Assembly (NCBI GenBank): GCA_018971775.1
Contig: JAGXAB010000047.1
Span: 1-52,423, forward strand
Direction: 5' to 3'
Source of the DNA: Cyanobacteria bacterium REEB67
GTDB lineage: Bacteria; Cyanobacteriota; Vampirovibrionia; Obscuribacterales; Obscuribacteraceae
Length of the DNA stretch: 52,423 nt
The notes beneath the pieces were generated by a model. That model was not told where the DNA came from, ran no database searches, and was given only the letters and a program-made list of their open reading frames with translations. The position numbers were made by a program, and so were the translations under genes. Below, in pieces: positions 8,545-19,200 of this stretch. Position 1 is the first letter of the stretch; each line of letters starts with the position of its first letter.

Positions 8545-9309
8545 ATGAATAATCGACTGCCTGCGCTCTTTAGCGTCGCCTTTTTATTTTGTCTGACTGG
8601 TGTAGGCTGGAGCGCTGCGGACGCGGCTGAGTCCGCGAAAAAATTATCGGGTTACGAACTTGAACAATTGACCTCGCTCAACGGCAAATACCGGGTCTAT
8701 GTCTGTCCGGACGCCGTGCGCGTCGATCACCTCTCTTATGGTTTCAGCTTCATCAGTAAGGCGCCACTCTGGGATGTCCTTGTCTTCCGTCCGGATAGCA
8801 GACAGTATGCTCAAGTTTCGTATAAAGACTGGATGAAGACCAATTTGATCCTGGTCTCGACGCTCTGGACGATGGAGTTGAAAAAGCCGCTCTCCAGCAG
8901 GCATTTCGAACAGAGTGGACAGCCTTACATCAATTATGTCTTCCCCAGTACGTCGGTGACCGGCGGTTATTTTCGCGGCGATCGCGGCAACGACTTCAAG
9001 AGTCTGGAAAATAACCGCGGCGAGGTGACCAGCCTCGATTTCCCTGCCGATATCCACGCCGGCTCTGTGATTGGTCGAGCCGTCTGTTTGCCAGAGCTGC
9101 GCGGCGTTCCGGTGCAGGTGACGCGCCGCAGTGCGACTGTGAATTCCTGGACTCTCAAGACTATCAAGACGAAGAGCAGCGAAGCCATCCCGGTCGAGCT
9201 TTTTACTCTACCGGCTGGTTATAAAAAAATCGCCTTCAGTCGTTCTTTGTTTTCCAGCTCGACGCAAAAAGAAGACATCGATGATTTCTTCGGTATGGGT
9301 GCCAAATAG
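8545..9309 (+). CDS. secreted protein of unknown function
   Basis: 254 residues with a clear signal peptide: positively charged start, hydrophobic core LFSVAFLFCLTGVG and cleavage probably after DAA near residue 28. The mature part is mostly beta-strand by pattern, with LNGKYRVYVCPDAVRVDHLSYGF and a YTL-type ending (IPVELFTLPAGYKKI), reminiscent of secreted DUF4412-like proteins that fold as small beta domains, but I cannot assign a family. The start chosen is ATG 8545 with AAGGG about 9 bases upstream; the frame is open further upstream (to 8464), but that would overlap the glycosylase and bury the signal peptide. Located directly after alkA, it ends convergently with the M3 peptidase. Confidence 0.75.
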   Translation: MNNRLPALFSVAFLFCLTGVGWSAADAAESAKKLSGYELEQLTSLNGKYRVYVCPDAVRVDHLSYGFSFISKAPLWDVLVFRPDSRQYAQVSYKDWMKTNLILVSTLWTMELKKPLSSRHFEQSGQPYINYVFPSTSVTGGYFRGDRGNDFKSLENNRGEVTSLDFPADIHAGSVIGRAVCLPELRGVPVQVTRRSATVNSWTLKTIKTKSSEAIPVELFTLPAGYKKIAFSRSLFSSSTQKEDIDDFFGMGAK

Positions 9310-9327
9310 CCGATTGCTAGATAGCGA

Positions 9328-11523
9328 TCAGGAAGCAGGAAAGCCCCGGTCGCGCATGAGAGCGTTGGTGTCGACGTCTCGGCCGCGGAAATTGCGGAAG
9401 GCGACATCGGGCGGCACAGAATTGCCGACACTAAATATGGTGTCACGGAAGCGGTCGCAGGTTTTGCGATCATAAAAACTGCCCGCTTCTTTGAATGCCT
9501 CGGCGGCATCGGCGGACATCGTATCGGCCCAGATGTAAGCGTAGTATCCGGCGGCATAACCATCATCGGCAAAGATGTGGCCAAAAGCCGTTGGCCTGTG
9601 GCGCATCACTATCTCTTTCGGGCAGTCGATCTCGGTCATCGTCTCTGTTTCGAAGACATCCGGATCGATAGTCTTGTCCGCCGTAGCAGCCAGATGGATC
9701 TTCGTGTCGTAGAGAGCGGAGGCGAGATATTCGGTGGTGATGAAGCCCTGATTGAACGTCTTCGCCTTGCGGATCTTTGCCACCAGAGCGTCCGGGATTG
9801 GTTTGCCGGTTTTGTGATGGAGGGCAAATTTGCTCAATACTTCGTTGGTGACGAACCAGCGTTCATTTACCTGCGAGGGAAATTCGACAAAGTCGCGTTT
9901 GGTGCTGGTACCGGCCAGGCTCGGATAGTTGACGTTTGATTGCAGGCCGTGCAGGGCGTGACCAAATTCGTGAAACATCGTCGTCGCATCATCCCAGGAG
10001 ATGAGAATCGGCTCTCCCGGCTTGCCTTTGACGAAGTTGGCATTGTTGGAGACGATTGGCGTTACCGGTGTGCGGAATTTTTCCTGGGTGCGGTACTCAT
10101 TCATCCAGGCGCCGGAATTTTTACCGTCGCGAGCATAGGGGTCGAAATACCAGAGGCCGATTTGCTTGCCGTCGCGGCGCACTTCGTAGACGGTGATATC
10201 CGGCTGGACGACTGGCAGGCCGTCGACTTTGACCATTTCCACGCCGTAGACTTTATTGGCGGCCCAGAACATGCCTTCGCGGATTTTATCGAGCTGCAGG
10301 TATTGTTTGACTTCGTCTTGATCGACGTCGTATTTGGCGATGCGCACTTTCTCGGCGTAGTGCCGATAGTCCCAGGGCTCGATTTTGATTTTGGCTGTTT
10401 TATTGGCCTCGGCTTCTTTGTCTGCGATTGCCTGCATATCGGCTACTTCTTCGTGGACGCGAGCAATCGCTGCCTTCCAGACGCGCAGCATCAGGTTCAT
10501 TGCCGCTTCTGGGGTTTTAGCCATACTGTCGTCGACGCTCCAGGCGGCAAAAGATTTGAAGCCGAGGATATTGGAGCGTTCAGCCCGTAATTTCAAAATC
10601 TCGCCAATTATTGCTTTATTGTCATGGTCGTCGTTATTGTCACCACGGCGGGTCCACATCCGCCAGCCTTTTTCGCGCAGGTCGCGACGGGTCGAGAAGA
10701 CGAGGAAGGGCTCCATCGATGAGCGGGTATTTGTAATCACCCATTTACCCTTCATACCGTGTGCTTCAGCCTGAGCCGCTGCGGCTTGCTTGAGGCTTTC
10801 GGAAAGTCCGGCCAGGTCGCCCTGCGATTCCAGAACAAGAGTATATTTCTCTTCGTCGCCGAGCTGATTGTGGCGGAAATTTGTAAATAGGGTGGCGAGC
10901 TTTTCGTTGATTTCGCGCAGACGTTTTTTCTTGTCAGCGTCGAGACCGGCTCCCTGACGAGTAAATTGCGTGTAATACAATTCGGTCAAACGTTTCTGCT
11001 CGGGAGTGAGCTTTTCATTTTTAGCGTTGAGGGCGGTTTCTCGTGTCTGATAAACGGTCTTGATGCGCTGGAAAAGCGGGTCGTTCTGGATGATTTCGTC
11101 GTCGAATTTGGCCAGGAGCGGTTTCATCTCGCTCTCGATCGCCTGCATCGGCTTGTCATTCATCGTTGAAGTATAAATGTCAAAGAGGCGATTGGTACGA
11201 TAGAGCGGTCGACCGGCATCTTCCATGGCGACGATCGTATTTTCAAAAGTGGGAGCATCTTTTTGATCGACGATTGCTTTGATCTCGGCACGTTTGAGAT
11301 CCATGCCGGTCAAGAGAGCTGGTTTGAATGCTTCTATCTTTAAAAGGTCAAAACGCGGTGTGCCGTCGTGCGCACCGGACCAGGGAGCAAGCATCGGATT
11401 GGCTTTGGCGTCGAGGAGACCGACAGTCGTCGCCAGTGCCGGTTTCTGGCCGGAAAGCGCGTCGCCGATCTGGCTGTAAAATGCGACCAGGGCCGCATTC
11501 CTGAGAAATGTCCGTCTGTTCAT
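9328..11523 (-). CDS. dcp: M3-family peptidase, peptidyl-dipeptidase Dcp type, Tat-exported
   Basis: 731 residues, a typical length for Dcp/oligopeptidase A enzymes. The N-terminus MNRRTFLRNAALVAF carries a twin-arginine motif (RRTFLR), predicting export in folded form through the Tat pathway, unlike the cytosolic E. coli Dcp. The zinc site is HEFGH at about residues 518-522 in the context TTMFHEFGHALHGL, with the third ligand Glu in the downstream FVEFPSQVNE stretch. Family reaction: release of dipeptides or short fragments from the C-terminus of peptides (EC 3.4.15.5 for Dcp). In the periplasm or outside it would process nutrient peptides. It is a lone gene, convergent with the secreted protein (8545-9309) and divergent from 11759. 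The start ATG 11523 places the Tat motif at the very N-terminus. Confidence 0.92.
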   Translation of the reverse strand: MNRRTFLRNAALVAFYSQIGDALSGQKPALATTVGLLDAKANPMLAPWSGAHDGTPRFDLLKIEAFKPALLTGMDLKRAEIKAIVDQKDAPTFENTIVAMEDAGRPLYRTNRLFDIYTSTMNDKPMQAIESEMKPLLAKFDDEIIQNDPLFQRIKTVYQTRETALNAKNEKLTPEQKRLTELYYTQFTRQGAGLDADKKKRLREINEKLATLFTNFRHNQLGDEEKYTLVLESQGDLAGLSESLKQAAAAQAEAHGMKGKWVITNTRSSMEPFLVFSTRRDLREKGWRMWTRRGDNNDDHDNKAIIGEILKLRAERSNILGFKSFAAWSVDDSMAKTPEAAMNLMLRVWKAAIARVHEEVADMQAIADKEAEANKTAKIKIEPWDYRHYAEKVRIAKYDVDQDEVKQYLQLDKIREGMFWAANKVYGVEMVKVDGLPVVQPDITVYEVRRDGKQIGLWYFDPYARDGKNSGAWMNEYRTQEKFRTPVTPIVSNNANFVKGKPGEPILISWDDATTMFHEFGHALHGLQSNVNYPSLAGTSTKRDFVEFPSQVNERWFVTNEVLSKFALHHKTGKPIPDALVAKIRKAKTFNQGFITTEYLASALYDTKIHLAATADKTIDPDVFETETMTEIDCPKEIVMRHRPTAFGHIFADDGYAAGYYAYIWADTMSADAAEAFKEAGSFYDRKTCDRFRDTIFSVGNSVPPDVAFRNFRGRDVDTNALMRDRGFPAS

Positions 11524-11758
11524 GGTTGGCTCTTCCCTCGACTTTGAACTTGCAATCCGGGTGAACCTTACAATACCCGGAGGCGATCTTTCAACGGGTC
11601 TCCGCTAAGCCCCACCCCTGCCGAAAATCTGCCGCTCCTGAGGCAGCTATCTGGAATACCGGATGTCGCAATAGTGAAGAGAAAACGAATCCACGCCGGT
11701 GCGAAGGGCGCCGTTGCTATGCTGGAAAAACAATACTTCTCCGGAGCGAATTTAGATC

Positions 11759-12358
11759 ATGTATGGTAGTTCATTTGGTGGCACCAACCGCGGTCCGGCA
11801 TCCGAACGTAAGCGCATCAAGCCGACGAAATCCAATATGTTCGTAGACTTTGGCACCATCGCTCTGGTAGCTATTTGCGGTCTCTGCGTCTTCTGGCAAT
11901 ATGCACCGCTGCTTGGCACTGCCGGGTATAACGTCGCCTCAGGACACATTACTAATCTCGGTTTGTCGAGTCGTGGCAGCAGCTACGGGTCCAGTTACGG
12001 CTACGGTTACAGGAGCAGGCGAGGCGGAGCTTTTGTCCAATCGATCGTGGCCGATTTTGAATACACGGCAAATGGAAGGTCATACAGCACTAGCGTTCGC
12101 TCGTTGCCGGTTTTGATTTTTACAGCGGTGGGCGTGATCACCATGAAAGATGAGATCAACAAAGAAGGGCTGGCCGTTCGCTACGACCCGAACAATCCGG
12201 AAAAATGCGTGCCTGTGCAGGTCGTGAACAGTTTTACCGGCTCAGTAGCGGTGACGATGGTGCTTGCTTTTTTCGTCGGCCTTCTACTTCTGGCCCTTGC
12301 CGGCATGGCTAATTTGAGCACCGATACCTGGCGGCCGGGCCGCAGTGGTTCTTTTTAG
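11759..12358 (+). CDS. DUF3592-like membrane protein
   Basis: 199 residues with two membrane helices (about residues 30-55 and 160-182) flanking a soluble domain. The pattern VADFEYTANGRSYS ... GLAVRYDPNNPEKCVP is typical of DUF3592 proteins. A Gly/Ser/Tyr-rich insertion (about residues 69-90) interrupts the first part of the domain. Function unknown; small membrane proteins of this group are often of the inner membrane. The start ATG 11759 follows GGAG 11-14 bases upstream. It is divergent from the M3 peptidase and convergent with the response regulator, with a terminator hairpin between. Confidence 0.78.
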   Translation: MYGSSFGGTNRGPASERKRIKPTKSNMFVDFGTIALVAICGLCVFWQYAPLLGTAGYNVASGHITNLGLSSRGSSYGSSYGYGYRSRRGGAFVQSIVADFEYTANGRSYSTSVRSLPVLIFTAVGVITMKDEINKEGLAVRYDPNNPEKCVPVQVVNSFTGSVAVTMVLAFFVGLLLLALAGMANLSTDTWRPGRSGSF

Positions 12359-12366
12359 GACGCTGC

Positions 12367-12398
12367 AAAAAGAAAAAGGCAAGACCTTTGGTCTTACC
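12367..12398 (-). terminator. intrinsic terminator, minus strand (possibly bidirectional)
   Basis: The arms GGTAAGACC and GGTCTTGCC (minus strand, 12398-12378) form a 9-base stem with one mismatch around AAA, followed by TTTTTCTTTTT. It would stop transcription of the response regulator, whose stop codon is about 150 bases upstream. On the plus strand the same hairpin is followed only by a pyrimidine-rich tail, so termination of the DUF3592 gene there would be weaker. Confidence 0.7.
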
Positions 12399-12551
12399 CT
12401 CTTCCTCCACTCGTGATGAAAAATTGTTTGGAATCGTTTCCTTGATTGGGAGCCATTTGCATCGGCCTCAACGGTGTCTTCCAATGCATTTATAATAGCG
12501 GCGAGGACGAGGTGTGTTGTTTCGGAGTTGTTAAATAGTAAGGTTTGACGG

Positions 12552-13241
12552 TCAGTTTGGTGGTGAAAATTTATAGCCCACCCTGTGCACTGTTTTAATC
12601 CAGCTGTCATCACCGGTCGAGCCCAGCTTGCTGCGCAGTTTGGTAATGTGGACGCGCACCGTATCTGGTGAGCTTTCGTTTTCTTCCGACCAGACATGGT
12701 CCATGATTTCGTTGGCTGAAAAGACTTGTTCGGGGTGGAGCATAAAAAATTCCAGCAGGGCAAATTCACGCGGCAACAAATGTACCGGCTGACCGGCGAC
12801 GTGCAGGGTGCGGCCCTTCCTGTCCAGTTTCAAATTAGCGGCGCTGAGCAATTCGCCGGCGCTCGACGCAGTTTTGGCCATGAAGCGGCGCAGCAGGGCG
12901 CGTAACCTGGCCGACAATTCTTTGGGGCTGAAGGGCTTGGTCAGATAATCATCGGCGCCGGCGTCGAGGCCCTCGACTTTGTTTTCGATATTGTTGCGAC
13001 CGGTGAGCATGAGCACCGGTGTCGTTTTACCGCTGTCCCGGAAGCGGCGGCAAAGCTCGGGGCCGTTGGCATCGGGCAGATTCCAGTCGAGGATGATCAC
13101 GTCGTACTCGCTGCCGGACATTTTTTCCCAGCCGCCGCGTCCGTCACTCTGGTATTCTACGACGTGCTCTTCCGCTGTCAGCCAGTCCTCGATTACTTCA
13201 CTCAGTCTCAGGTCGTCATCGACCAGTAGAATTCTCGCCAT
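12552..13241 (-). CDS. OmpR/PhoB-family response regulator
   Basis: 229 residues. The receiver domain (2-115) has the acidic pocket DDD (8-10), phospho-acceptor D52 in ILDWNLPD and K102 in LTKPF. The C-terminal winged-helix DNA-binding domain (about 130-227) includes LLPREFALLEFF and RVHITKLRSKLG. It is a transcription factor activated by Asp phosphorylation. I start at ATG 13241, with GAGG 6 bases upstream, giving the canonical MARILLVDDD; the frame is open much further upstream, but that extension is not receiver sequence. The probable partner kinase is the minus-strand gene ending at 14637, but a plus-strand TPR gene lies between them. The start codon overlaps that of the TPR gene on the other strand. 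Confidence 0.93.
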   Translation of the reverse strand: MARILLVDDDLRLSEVIEDWLTAEEHVVEYQSDGRGGWEKMSGSEYDVIILDWNLPDANGPELCRRFRDSGKTTPVLMLTGRNNIENKVEGLDAGADDYLTKPFSPKELSARLRALLRRFMAKTASSAGELLSAANLKLDRKGRTLHVAGQPVHLLPREFALLEFFMLHPEQVFSANEIMDHVWSEENESSPDTVRVHITKLRSKLGSTGDDSWIKTVHRVGYKFSPPN

Positions 13242-14634
13242 GGACATCCTCAGAACAACTTTGCCAGCAAAAATTTTTCGCGCATCAACAATATACCTTT
13301 TGTTGTCAGCCTTATGCCCTTTAGCTTGTGGGTTTTTATACCAGCCCGTCTTCGCCGCTGATAAGACACAGGCCGCAGCCTCACCGCTGGCCAATCTCGA
13401 CCGTTTGATTGCCGCCAGACCGACCTGGCGCAATCACCTGATACGGGCCGACGCCATTTTGCGCTATTCGACGGAGGCCTCCGCCAAGAACCCCAGGTCG
13501 GCTGTCAGTGATTGCCTCTCATCTCTGAAATTGCAAAAAAGTCCAGCGGGCCTGCGCCTGCTCACCCGCGCCTATCTTCTAGGCGGCCCAGCCAACTACA
13601 AGGCCGCCGCAGCCGCTGCTCAGAAATATCTGGAAGCGACCGGTGGCGCTGTTGATGGCCTGCAACTGGTTGCCTTTACATCTTTGCTGGCTGGTGATGT
13701 TGCTACTGCCCGGGCAGCCCTGGTGCGTTTTACCGATTTTGAAGTGAAGACCGGTCATCCGGAATCTGGAACACTCGCCGCCAACAGTCTTTCGCCAGAA
13801 GATTCGCCCGAAATGGAGGCCTGCTTGTATGGTGCTTTCGATGCTGCTACGCCGGCCAATCAGGCTCGACGCGTTTTAGTGCCGGCGCTCATTCAGTTTT
13901 GCCGCAAGGATTACGGACCTGTTTGTCTCATCGCCAGGGCTTATCAGGCAAAATGCGCTAAGCTCGCCTTGACTCAATATGGCGATTTCGCCACACTCTT
14001 GAATGTTTCTGCCGACTTACTCAAGCGCAGTCATGAGAAGGCCGAAGCACTTTTGCATGAGCTGCTTAACCGATCGACAGTTTCGGAAGAGGCACTTTTG
14101 CTTGTCGATGATTTGTATTTCTCCAGCGAAATCCGCGAGGAGGGCTTGAAACTTTTTGCGGAGCGAGCGGCTTCTTCTACGGGCACTGCCCGGCGCACTT
14201 TTCTGATCGCCCGGGCGCGGACGCTGGATGAATATGGTCAACCTAAGGAAGCACTGAAAATCATGCAATCTCTACCACCATTTCCTCCGGCAAGCGCAGA
14301 CGCGGGCCGCTGCGATATCCTTTTTACCGACCCATTGCTCGAGCTGGCACGGCTTGAGTCGAAGCTCAATCAAACAGCGGAGGCTCTTTCGCATCTGCAC
14401 GGCTGTATTGGGCAAAATCCAAAGGCCGGGCAGCCCTACTTCCTGCGAGCCCAGATTTACGCTCAGAAGGGTCAGTGGTCGCCGGCCGCTAAAGATTTGA
14501 CCAGTGCCATCGACTGCGGTTTCAGTATGGTCAAAGCATTACGTGCTCGCGGAGCCTGCTATTCGTCTCTGGCTCAGCCGGAGCTGGCGAAGAAAGATAT
14601 GAGCCTGGCGGCGGAGCTTGCTCCAAACAAATAA
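13240..14634 (+). CDS. secreted TPR-repeat protein
   Basis: 464 residues. A signal peptide spans about residues 1-40 (hydrophobic core IYLLLSALCPLACGF, cleavage near FAA). The rest is alpha-helical with TPR units, clearest near the C-terminus: AEALSHLHGCIGQNPKAGQP and the two following repeats ending LAAELAPN. TPRs act in protein contacts in the envelope or periplasm. The ATG at 13240 lies inside CCATGG, whose other strand is the start codon of the response regulator. TTG 13261 is an alternative start that keeps the signal peptide core, but it has no better ribosome binding site. The gene sits antisense between kinase and regulator genes and ends 2 bases before the convergent kinase stop, suggesting it could be an accessory sensor part. 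That is inference from position. Confidence 0.8.
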   Translation: MDILRTTLPAKIFRASTIYLLLSALCPLACGFLYQPVFAADKTQAAASPLANLDRLIAARPTWRNHLIRADAILRYSTEASAKNPRSAVSDCLSSLKLQKSPAGLRLLTRAYLLGGPANYKAAAAAAQKYLEATGGAVDGLQLVAFTSLLAGDVATARAALVRFTDFEVKTGHPESGTLAANSLSPEDSPEMEACLYGAFDAATPANQARRVLVPALIQFCRKDYGPVCLIARAYQAKCAKLALTQYGDFATLLNVSADLLKRSHEKAEALLHELLNRSTVSEEALLLVDDLYFSSEIREEGLKLFAERAASSTGTARRTFLIARARTLDEYGQPKEALKIMQSLPPFPPASADAGRCDILFTDPLLELARLESKLNQTAEALSHLHGCIGQNPKAGQPYFLRAQIYAQKGQWSPAAKDLTSAIDCGFSMVKALRARGACYSSLAQPELAKKDMSLAAELAPNK

Positions 14635-14636
14635 AT

Positions 14637-16085
14637 CTACAATAAAGGCAGGATAAACCAGAAGGTTGTACCTTGTCCAAGCTTGCTGTCCAGGCCGATT
14701 TTGCCGTCGTGCGCTTCGACGATTGCTTTGCAGATGGCCAGTCCGAGGCCGGAGCCGGTCTCGATTGCCTTACCGGAAGCGCCCTGCTGAAAGGGCTGGA
14801 AGAGCTTTTTCGCTTCGCTGTCTTTGATGCCCGGACCGTGGTCTTTGATCATCACTTTGATATTGCGGGCGGCTGGTTCGGCAATGACGTCGATCGACTG
14901 GCCATCCGGTGAAAATTTTATTGAATTGTGCAAAAGATTGATCAATACACGCTTGAGGCGATCTTTGTCGGCGACGACGGTGACGTCGTCGAGGATTTTC
15001 TTGAGGCGCAGATGCTTTGCTTCCGCCAGTGAACTGACCGAATCAAGCGCCTCATCGATCAAGACGCCCAGGCTGAAGCTCTCTTTGTCGAGCTCGAGAT
15101 GCCCGTCTTCAAGACTGTCGATGTCGAGCATTTCGTTGATCAAATTAATCAATCTTTCGCTGTCTTTTTCGGCAGCACCGATGCGCTTAACGCCTTTTTC
15201 GTTCAAATCACCATAGATGCCTTTGAGGGTGACGGCGAGAGTGCCTTGAATGGCGGCCAGGGGCGCGCGCAGATCGTGGCTGATCATCTGGGTGTAGAGC
15301 TTCTTGTGGTCTTCGGCCTGGATCAGTTTGCTGGCCATGCGATGAAAGTTTTTGTCCAGATCGGTGATTTCATCCTCTCCTCCGATTGGCGGCAAGAGCG
15401 GCGTCTTTTGCCCGAACCGGCGGTAATTATCAATGAGCAAAGACATCCTCTGCGTGATGCCTTTGGCGAAGAAAAGCACCAGGCCGACTGTGATGGCGAT
15501 GCTGACGACGATGCCGGCGCAAATGCATATGAAAAGATCGTTGCGCAGTTTGGATTCTGCTCCGGGACTGTTTTGCTGAAGTTGATTTTCTTCGACACTG
15601 ATCGCTTTGGTTTCGTCCATAAATGCAGCGTAAGCGTCGGAAACCTTTTGCCGATAGGCGAGCGGATCGAGCAGATAGACCATAGCCGAGTCCGTAGGAC
15701 GTCTGAAGGCCTGTGTAAGCTCGGTTAGATTCTTACCTGCTTGTTTGAGTTTTTCTAGATGCTTGAGCCTCTCAGGCTTGTTTGCGTTAGTTTTCTCCAG
15801 GACTTCAAATTTTGCCGGAAGCTGACTGTAGATGGCATCGTATTGCTGGACGAAGCGTTTACCCCTGGTAGACCGGTAAGCTGCCAGCGAAATGCCCAGG
15901 TCGAGGAAGTCCTTGGTCAGATCGCTGATGCTCGACACGAAGACGCGGGATTCGTTCAGCTCCTGGGCGTCATGTCTGGAGTGATCAAGGAGCAGGCCCA
16001 GGCTGAGGACGAAAACCAATTCAAAAATGAGCGGCACTGAAATGAGGATGAAGCCTTTTTTGGCGATTGAAAGATTGAAATTCAT
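14637..16085 (-). CDS. sensor histidine kinase
   Basis: 482 residues. TM1 at about residues 10-32, an extracytoplasmic helical sensor of about 150 residues (CHASE3/4HB-like by pattern), TM2 around 185-207, HAMP (208-260), HisKA with the H-box SHDLRAPL, then the HATPase domain with N-box [14 protein letters not shown]1 DHGPGI and G2 GSGLGLAI. Membrane-bound autokinase that would phosphorylate a response regulator, most likely the one at 12552-13241. I use ATG 16085 with GAG six bases upstream rather than GTG 16106; both keep TM1. It is divergent from the DUF2339 gene, with about 140 bases between starts. Confidence 0.92.
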   Translation of the reverse strand: MNFNLSIAKKGFILISVPLIFELVFVLSLGLLLDHSRHDAQELNESRVFVSSISDLTKDFLDLGISLAAYRSTRGKRFVQQYDAIYSQLPAKFEVLEKTNANKPERLKHLEKLKQAGKNLTELTQAFRRPTDSAMVYLLDPLAYRQKVSDAYAAFMDETKAISVEENQLQQNSPGAESKLRNDLFICICAGIVVSIAITVGLVLFFAKGITQRMSLLIDNYRRFGQKTPLLPPIGGEDEITDLDKNFHRMASKLIQAEDHKKLYTQMISHDLRAPLAAIQGTLAVTLKGIYGDLNEKGVKRIGAAEKDSERLINLINEMLDIDSLEDGHLELDKESFSLGVLIDEALDSVSSLAEAKHLRLKKILDDVTVVADKDRLKRVLINLLHNSIKFSPDGQSIDVIAEPAARNIKVMIKDHGPGIKDSEAKKLFQPFQQGASGKAIETGSGLGLAICKAIVEAHDGKIGLDSKLGQGTTFWFILPLL

Positions 16086-16225
16086 TACCGGCTCGGTGCT
16101 TGTCACTTAATTTTAGACCATCAGCGCCTACCGGGTCAGTTTATGAAGTGTGCGCTGCCTGGTCGCGGCTCCGGGCGATGCGGCTATGTTCAGGATGTGT
16201 TGTCTCGAGTTCGGCGGAGCAAGCC

Positions 16226-19200
16226 ATGCAAAATAGCGAAGCGTTCACAGGTAGCCTTCTTGGAAGCAAACTGGGCGGTCTGGAAAAGCGCACCGAGGCG
16301 CTTGAGTCTACAACGCTGGCGCTGGCGGCCCGTCTGGCCGTTCTGGAGGGGGTGGGCCAGGGGGGCGATGCGGCTTGCGATCCGGTCTGCGATCCGCCGG
16401 CCATTATCTTGGAGCCGGAGCGCGAACCGATATCGGAAGGCGCTGCGGCCGCCCCGCTTGAAATGCCGGAGACGGCCGTCCAGGCAGCGGTCGAACCGAT
16501 TGCGGAAGAGCCGGCGCTCTTTCAGTCACATGAGCCCGAGCTTGCCGCCGTCCCCACTCCCTCGCGCTCCCTGCCCTTAGCTATCCGCCTGGCGTTAGAA
16601 GCGCAGGCAGGCCCGTTTGATGTTGTATCGCCGGTGCCTGACGATAAGGATGCCGCGCCCCCAGTCGGACCCGCCTTGCTTGCCCAAAAGACCCGGTCGC
16701 TCGAAGCGGGCCAGCCGAATATGCTCGTCCAATCTGAGCAGACCGGCCCTGCCGCCAGCAGACCTTCTATCGAATCGCGCATCGGCCTTTACTGGCTTAG
16801 TAAGCTGGGAATCGGCTTTCTCGTTATTGGTGTCGCTCTTTTAATCATGTACTCCTTCGGTAACTTCGGGCCCGTGGCCAAAGTTGCAACTGGTTTCATC
16901 ATCTCGGCCGCTTTGATGGCGCTTGGCGAATACATGGAAAGAGAAAATAACATGCCCTGGTATGCGCGTCTGATTGAAGGCGGTGCCTGGGCACTGGGCT
17001 ATTTCACCACTTATGCCATGTACCATGTCGAGTCGGTCAAAATAATCAACAATCCAGTAATCGATCTCGTGCTCTTGCTCGCAGTTGCTTGTCTGGCTGT
17101 TTATCATGCCACCTGCAAGCGCTCGGAAATCATGGCCATCTTTGCCGTTTCGCTCGGTTTCGTCACGCTCGGGCTGAGCCATGTCACCCTCTTCAGTGGC
17201 GTTGCTTCGGCGGTGCTGGTCGCCCTATCAGTATTTTTGAGCGTTCGTCAGAGCTGGTCGAAGCTTTATTTGTATAGCGTTTTTGCTTCCTATGGCGCTC
17301 TTCTCTATTGTGGATCGCTCGAGCATTCATTCAATCTTTCGGCTGTGGAAAACTTCCGCACAGTGGCTATGCTGCTCTGTCCGGGCTTGATTGGTTTTAG
17401 CTTGATGCCGTTCTTTTTCCGTGTCGGTCACCCTGCCTGTCCCTCTGCCTGCAAAGGAGTCGGTAAAGATGACGAGTCCGCTCGTCAGACTATAGGCCTG
17501 GGCATCATCACTAATTTGATCGCTTTCTGCAGTCTTTTCCTGTCGCATGCCTACCGTGAACTCGGTACCGATGCCAGCTTTTACAATATCGCTGTAGGCG
17601 CCTGGTTCTTTATCGTCGCTCATCTCTATGACCGCAAAGGATTTTCCTTTCTTTCCAGCCTTTGCAGTTTCTGGGCACTGACAATTTCTACCTTTTATTT
17701 TAGTGGCGCCGCTCTAGGCGAGAGGACATGGCCATGGCTGGCCCTCGAAACAGTTTTTGTCGTCTGGATCGGCCTGCGCCATAAACTTAAGACCTTCTCC
17801 TGGTTCGGCACGATTCTTGGGCTCTCATTGGTCTTCGGCAATCTTTTCATAATCGCCAGTCCGAAGGTAATTTCTCTTTTTGGCCTGACTGTGCCTTTTG
17901 TTGCACTCTCGGTTTCGTCCGCGCTGGCGGCACTGCTTGGCTCGGCATTTTTGCAACGCCGTCAGTCATTGGCGGCCAGTAGTTTGCATTCAGATCGCAA
18001 GACCAACTTCTTTATTTTCTGGCATGAAGCCCTCGTTCTAAGTTTGCTGCTGCCGTTACCATTGATCTGCGTCGCTTACGAAAAGCTTGGTTGTCTTTCT
18101 GAAGATCTGCAGACACCGTTCTTGACCCTAGCCTGGTCGGTCCTGGCCGGCGTGGTATTGTGCACCGGTATCAAATTGCGCAGTCGCTACATATCAGGCG
18201 TCGCTATTTTGCTTTCGCTCTGGGTGGCTCTTCCTGTTTGTGCCTACTGGCACTTCTCCTGGGCAGTCTCTGCTCCGGGCGCCGCGTCAATTTTTGCCGC
18301 TGCTTTCTTATTCAGACATTTTAAATTGCGCTACGCTTATCCTGTGGACGAGATACCGAGCTCTACCGCTCTGGTAGTCTGTCGCAGCTCTGGTGATGAT
18401 GCACTGTTCGGCACACGACTCTTTCGGACCCAGTATCTAATCGCCTTTTGCCTGGCGGCGATGTTGCCGCTCAGTGCCTCCCTCGATACACAGGCAACGA
18501 TTATTTACTGGTCCGTGCAGGCTGTAGTCGGACTGCTGCTCGGCATGCAAATTCGCGATAGTTTCGTGCGCTTGCTCACCGCTGTGCTTTTGCCGGTGGC
18601 TGCTATCGCCGCTTTTAATAGCCCGATCGACTGGCCTTTTGCCCTGCCTGTTTTGAGCGCACTCTGGTTGGCCTGGGCACTTTACCGAGTCGTCGACTGG
18701 TTCGCCGTTGACGGTGCGGAAGTGGCGCCGGGTATGGATGTTGCTGACGCTTCAAACATTGATCAAAATGTAAAAATCCTGGTCTATCACGGTTGGCCGG
18801 CTTCGGTTGGTATCACGCGTGGTGAACACGATGTGCGCCACATTTACAGCGTTCTGGCTAGTACTGTGCTGTGCGCCTGCATCGCCGTGCAGATGCAAGG
18901 CGCGGCACAGGCAATTGCCTGGTCCTGCCAGGGCTTTGTTTTGCTGCTCTCTGGTCTGGCATTTAAAGACAGAGTGCTTCGTTACAGCGCCATTGGGGCA
19001 TCCGCCTTGCTGATTTTGCATCTCGTGCCCGGCACTTGCCCATACAGCGTGGTCTTACCTGTGGTCTTCGTCTTCTTTGCTATCTGGCAAATCTATAGAT
19101 TGGCCTTCCGGGCGGCCGATGAACACGAAATAGACTGCCGCCACTTCTACAGTATCGCTGCCGGCGGTCTGCTTGCCGCTTGTTTCGGACACCGTATCCT

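Noticed and set aside
12284..12769. 161-codon minus-strand frame across the regulator's 3' end
   Set aside because: Overlaps the winged-helix domain in another frame and passes through the terminator hairpin.
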